A DNA stretch of 64,000 nucleotides from assembly GCA_003342895.1 (NCBI GenBank), contig PTFA01000011.1, positions 3,521,644-3,585,643 of the forward strand, read 5' to 3'. The position numbers and the translations under genes are program-made. The stretch's first letter is position 1. Each line of letters starts with the position of its first letter. Source of the stretch: Casuarius casuarius (taxonomy: Eukaryota; Chordata; Aves; Casuariiformes; Casuariidae). The notes under the pieces are model-generated. The model was not told where the DNA came from and did not search any database. It worked only from the letters and a program-made list of their open reading frames with translations. This document shows positions 58,960 to 64,000 of the stretch, in pieces.

Positions 58960-61900
58960 CTGGGGAGAGAAGGGAAAAAACATTCAACTCTTCTGCAATC
59001 CCTGATGAACAGAACTGCAAACCACAAATGCTCTTGACCTCGGATTCTTTTAGAGCAGGAGCCACTAATGTAATGTCTAGGAATGAAAACATGCAGCCTA
59101 AATGGTAGCGATAGCAAGCAGCCAGCAGAATAATGAATGAACTGAGCACGCATCAAGAGTGCTCTTTAAGTCACTGTCCTCCAGAAGAAAGTTTTTATTT
59201 GACTAAGAATTTTGATTGACATGTCAATGAACACAAGTGATAGTGATGACCACCCTATCTCATATTGCATCTGAGAAACAAAATTACATTCATCTGTGCA
59301 ATTCCCAGTGAGATCAATAGGAAAACACAGGCACACTTGAAAGCAGATTTGAACTTAATGTATCAGTAACCAACTGAGTAAGAGCACTGAGAGCTGAGTG
59401 TTCTTTGGGTAGCATGCAGACAGCCCAGTTACTACCCATGATTACTCTAACAACATTTATACGTGCTTCTGGTGTCTCAGAAATACATCTCTATACATTC
59501 TTCTACAGTCATTCCTGCCCTTCTTAAATCAGGATCATTGTAAGCTATTAGAGATATGCTTACAGGAAGACAATACTGCTTTACTCATGTTTTCCCCAGT
59601 ACACTTTTTAGGGGAGAGGAGACCAAGCAAAAGCAGCCAGGAATAAAGCCAACCAGAGAATGAGTACAAATGACTTACAAGATGAAGAACACACAGACTG
59701 CTATTATAGCNTTTCCCAGTATCAAAACAGTAACAAAGTTGTGTGGGTTTTTTTCATCGTAATTAACACAAAACGTCTTAGGCTGGAGGCCTTCTCACAA
59801 GACTCCATGTTACACTAAATACCTGCATCAAATACAAGTGAATCAATGTAAGATGCAACAGATAAAATGCCATACATAGAGAATCTTTCTCAGGTGCTTA
59901 TGTCCAACCATGCTCACACAAAGCATTCCCAGCAAGTTCACAGTCTGCAGATCAAACTTACTTTCAGATACTTATATAGTAGCAGCAGCACAACACAGTA
60001 TGCTGAAATAGGGGCATCATACTAACAAAACAAGGCTTACATTTATCACTGTTTATTTTGACTTTAATAACTTTCAGGAAAAGGGCTACCTGATCTCTAG
60101 CCCTTTCACTGATCATGTCATCATTCCACTGAGTATCACATCGATAGCTTTCCTGGCACTCCAGTGTTTGAGGCCAATTCATAACAACATGGCAATCCAA
60201 AGTCTTAGAAATTAAAGATGAAGTCATGAGTGCCACAATTTAGAGGAAGGCATCCCTTCTTTACAGAACCTTTGGGACAGCCCAGAGACCCATCTGCTAT
60301 TAAGGAGAAGAGTCCAAGAAATGGTAATACTTTTCAGGTACAGAAGACAGAGATTGTGTTTGAGCCACATAGGGAAATAAGCAGATTTCTTTTGGGGCAT
60401 GTGAGAAGTAAGAGTTCCTTAGTTCTTGTGTTTGTCACCTTTCCAGGTGCAGAAATAAATGGCTACAAAAGCATCCAAACATGCAAATTTCTGTTAGCAG
60501 ACCACCTATTGCCTTGCACACAAGGAAAAAGCCACACACACACTTTCAAAGCAAGAATTTAAGTGGCAGTCCAAAACTACAGCGCTGAGCATCCTTTGAA
60601 AGAGTAATACTAAAAAAAGATGGATTAACTGACACCACCTACTACGCTAGATTTGTCATTTCTTTGACTGGGTAGATCTTTTTTGTTGTCAGGGGTTTTT
60701 TTTTTAGTAAAGAGAGAAATTATGCTTTTTACAGAGTTTTAAAAAAGGTACAAAATGAACCTGTTTACATATAAAACCAGCGTGGCTTTACTGCTTCTCA
60801 GAACAGACTTTGACAGACTACAGAGAAGCTCACTTGTTCAGTTTTCTGATTCATGACAGCATAGCTTAGCTGAAGAACTGTGCTTTCCCCGCTTTGTCAG
60901 TTTTTCTTTCTGCTGGCTGCTGACTGAGCTTAGAGGTGGAAGGGTGCTGCAGGACTGTGGCTGTGTGTTACTGAAGACAGGAAGCTCCCCTTCCTTCAGC
61001 AGTCTGAGTTACTTGAGGAGTCTGGCAGCTTCGGGAGCTGTTGCAGCAGCAGCAAAACCGCGTTCTGGTGATTGAGAGTGAAATAAAACCGTTCTGCCCC
61101 CTTTGAAACAGCAGAATTTAATGTAGGCTGCTTGGAGAAGCCTTGGGCTGCCTCTGACAGAACTTAGATGTCAAGATTGGTCAGTATGACTTTGTTCAGT
61201 CATCTCTTTCATAGCTGATGCTGCTCTGTGTCATATATGATGTACAGGAACACATATACATGTGTGCATATATATTTATATCTATACACACATAAGGCTT
61301 CAGAGAGGATAATGCCATGGTGGATTTCTGGTGTGGAGATGGTCAGACAGTCTGTTCTTTGATCCCCTGGCTCACGTGGCTTCTTCATGCTTGCAGGTTC
61401 TCCTTGTAAACTGCAACATGGTTCGTTAGCGGGGTGGAATGGCTTGCCCAGACTTCACTTCCACATTAAGGCTAACGGATGTCAATGGATTCTTCATGTG
61501 GCAATCTAACCCAACACGTGGATGCTCTAACAGATGTTCTTGGAGTTTCAGAGGGGTGACTTGGGCACATCTGCTGCTGGCTATTGAGACCATCAAAACT
61601 AAGATTGCTCCAACAGGTGCATTATCAATCACATAGGCATGATGGGCCATAGGGACATAAGTGCCTATAACTGTATTAGGGGGCTATAACATTTTGCTGA
61701 TTTTTCTCAAATGCCGTGGGTGGTGTGGATGGGTGGTGGTGGAGTTGTGGCGGAGGTTCACGTAACACTCACAAAACTGTAAGTTTGTCTGCTTGTGGCT
61801 AGAACTTCCTAATATCACAGGAAGCTAAATACTTGACCATAATACCTAGAGACAACTTCTGTGGTTATTGAGTGCTTATCTGCTGCCTATTCTGAATAAC

Positions 61901-64000
61901 CTTGCTGTCCCCTACTGCTGCTAGATACCTATAAAGACCAGAGCAGTATATTATTGCCACTCACAAGAGTATCAATGCTTACACATGGGTAGCTGGGGGT
62001 TGTGAACTGGGCCAGGGCTGAACTACCTGAAAACCTGTAACTTTTTCTCTTGACTACTTTTGTGCAACCTGGAAAAAATGCTGGTGTTGGTACAAAGGAA
62101 TCAATAAGAAGCACAGTGTGTTGCGATCTACTTAAGCTCCTGTTGAACCTCCAGAGTTAGGAAGGTTTTGATCAGGCCCCTTGGGTAAGTTAAAACAATA
62201 TTAAGCCAATAAGGTTGGTTAGGTGGAGATGCTGTGTAACGGAATTGTTTGGGAAAGTGTATTTGGCATACTGCATCTTTTGTAGTCGATACCTAGAAGA
62301 AAGGAGTGATCTCGCATATGTGATGTCTTCCTAAGGCCATCATTGATGCAGTTAGGATCCCAGTTCCTAGAAACAATATTGGTGCTTATCTCTTTTGGCA
62401 TGGCAGAAGAGCATTTGGGATGTTGCATTCAGTATTGTGACTCTCTCTGGCTGTTCTTACCATGTGCATTGGATGACTTAAGTCTGACAGATGATTTGCT
62501 TTTATCACATTCTTGTGTAGCTTTCTTCTGTGCTTACAGAAGTTTCTTATTCTATGGCTAGGCTGTTCAATTTACACACATACACACACACACAGGTATA
62601 TGCAGATGGCGTCTTAGACCTTCCTGCTGCCTCTCTAGATCCTGCCACTATGGATATCAGCCAGTTGAAGTTGAAGGGGGTGTTTATGGAAAAATCAACA
62701 ATTATTGGTCTTTATGGTAATCTCAACTCATGTTGGAGAGGAGGAGATCAGCTGCAGCTTCCTGTTAAAGAATTATTAAGAAGCTGAGCATTCGGCTTTT
62801 AAACTCTGATGCAGGGTAGAAAGTAAACTTTAACTTTCTCTGTTCTCTGGAAAAGAAGCTAGTCGGGTTCCTTCCTCCCTTCTTATATTTCTGCAGATCT
62901 ACTGACTTGAGGCAAAAACTGAGCAATTGTCGTAATATCATTTATGCAGCCGAAACACTTACTAGCAAAGCTTGCTATCTCATTTCCCAGTAACGGCATA
63001 GTTAAGAATTCAACCGATTTGAAAGTCTTTTGCTTCTTGTGAAGTAGTTTTTAATCTTTAACCTGAAATAGTACCAAAACCATACAGCATTTCTGGCAAG
63101 TCTAGGTTGTCTAAGAGGTCATGATTAGCAGAAAGGCTGTATCCACTTCTGCATCTCCTTCTCAGCTTCAAGATTTTTGGGTGCTACCCAGTGTATTACA
63201 GACAGATACATAACCAGACACCAGTTTTGCAAGCTAATACTTGAGTTAATGAAGTTAGGTACAAACCAAAAAAATCCAGCCTTTCAAAGAGCACTTTTCA
63301 CTAAATATCAGTAATTCAAAGCAGCTTCCATTTTCTCTGGAAATGTATCAGAACCAGTCTTATGAACTAGGTAGGAACCCAAAGTTTTAAAACGCTGGCA
63401 AGTATAAAGATTTTCACAAGCCAGTTCCAGTTTTTCTCTCACAAATACAAACTCAGATCAAAGATGAACTGCTTCCAGATAACAAAAGTTGTCTTGGCCT
63501 CAGTGTTAAGTAGCCTCCTATTGCAAGCAGGGGCAGCCTAACATAACGGACTTAGAATTCCCTGCAAATTTCTGTCATTTTGCCTTTGAACAGTACTCTT
63601 TTCTGGATTCAGTTGCAGAAAGAGACCAGCCTTGCTTCTCATCCCTGCCAGCAGGATGCATCCAACATAGTTGATGGAACTGTCTGTGCTAAAACTGTAA
63701 ACACTGCAATGAAAATCAACTGAGTCAGTCTGGCATGGTAATTTTAAACTGTTACGCCAACTTGGCAACGTACTAAACTTTCAGGCCAAAAGGTAAGACT
63801 AACCAGGCATCAATGAGATAATTTAGGTGTGAAAAGTATGCATGTGGCTTCAAATAATTTACACCACCAGACACATGCTTTTGAACAATTCACACAAAGT
63901 AAACAAAATCTGCAGAAGAATCCACCGATTTCAAGTGAAATAATTTCTCCAGTTCAGTTCAAGTTTTGTTACAGTCTATTACAAGAGCAGTACTTTCAGG
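58960..64000 (-). other. MPZL1 intron upstream of the transmembrane exon (partial)
   Basis: I searched the minus strand for the Ig-domain exons (a Y-x-C strand-F motif and an HIRLYVVEK-like end) and did not find them. A single N lies at 59711. A plus-strand stretch at about 60840-61130 contains GAAATAAAACCG (a possible poly-A signal) and is more G/C-rich than its surroundings; it could be an old LTR, but no ends were identified. A CA-rich run lies at about 62575-62594. Confidence 0.65.

Noticed and set aside
59964..60236. Minus-strand open frame upstream of the MPZL1 transmembrane exon, tested as a possible Ig exon
   Set aside because: It contains several Cys and one Y-x-C (SYRCDT) but lacks the D-x-G/A-x-Y-x-C strand-F motif and an HIRLYVVEK-like end, and its phase does not fit the transmembrane exon.
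61426..61650. Overlapping open frames on both strands near 61.5 kb
   Set aside because: Tested as MPZL1 Ig exons and as retroviral coding sequence; neither fits, and no splice pair or motif was found.
62530..62787. Plus-strand open frame after a CA repeat, with an apparent CACAG acceptor
   Set aside because: The acceptor is just the end of a CA microsatellite; no donor or homology was recognised, and it is antisense to MPZL1.

Overview
This window is nuclear DNA from an amniote. It is most likely a sauropsid (a bird, or possibly a crocodilian or turtle). The DNA is AT-rich with long introns, GT-AG exons and a CpG-island promoter. The few interspersed repeats I can recognise are an old CR1-type LINE tail, hAT-type non-autonomous elements and one solo ERV-type LTR. 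There is no bacterial or viral gene organisation. The species cannot be fixed from the sequence alone.

Three protein-coding genes account for the coding sequence I can support. (1) DCAF6 (NRIP/IQWD1), minus strand: exons 1-4 lie at 34102-34009, 15878-15817, 8612-8520 and 3032-2847, and the gene runs off the left edge. (2) MPC2, plus strand: a complete five-exon gene at 34950-43168 encoding 133 residues. (3) MPZL1 (PZR), minus strand: its last three exons at 58959-58827, 55589-55484 and 48798-48697 encode the transmembrane segment and the ITIM-bearing tail. The immunoglobulin and signal-peptide exons should lie beyond 64000.

DCAF6 and MPC2 are divergent; their start codons are about 850 bp apart inside one CpG island (about 33240-35330). 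That island carries CCAAT boxes, a row of YY1-like sites, an RFX X-box-like site and a CRE-like site, and a 70-bp assembly gap interrupts it. MPC2 and MPZL1 are convergent. The order matches human 1q24 in reverse, except that ADCY10, which separates MPC2 from MPZL1 in human, is not visible in the 5.5 kb between their stop codons.

The rest is intron or intergenic sequence. It holds a solo LTR in DCAF6 intron 2 (about 10496-11346), two related hAT-like elements in DCAF6 intron 1 (32089-32457 and about 31212-31420), a CR1 remnant with an embedded CA repeat between MPC2 and MPZL1 (about 47090-47860), small tandem duplications and microsatellites. The least explained item is a 165-nt exon-like open segment inside DCAF6 intron 1 (20439-20275). 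It has both splice signals and a protein-like translation that I cannot assign. I see no evidence of a new multi-gene system; this is an ordinary vertebrate locus with a few points worth checking.
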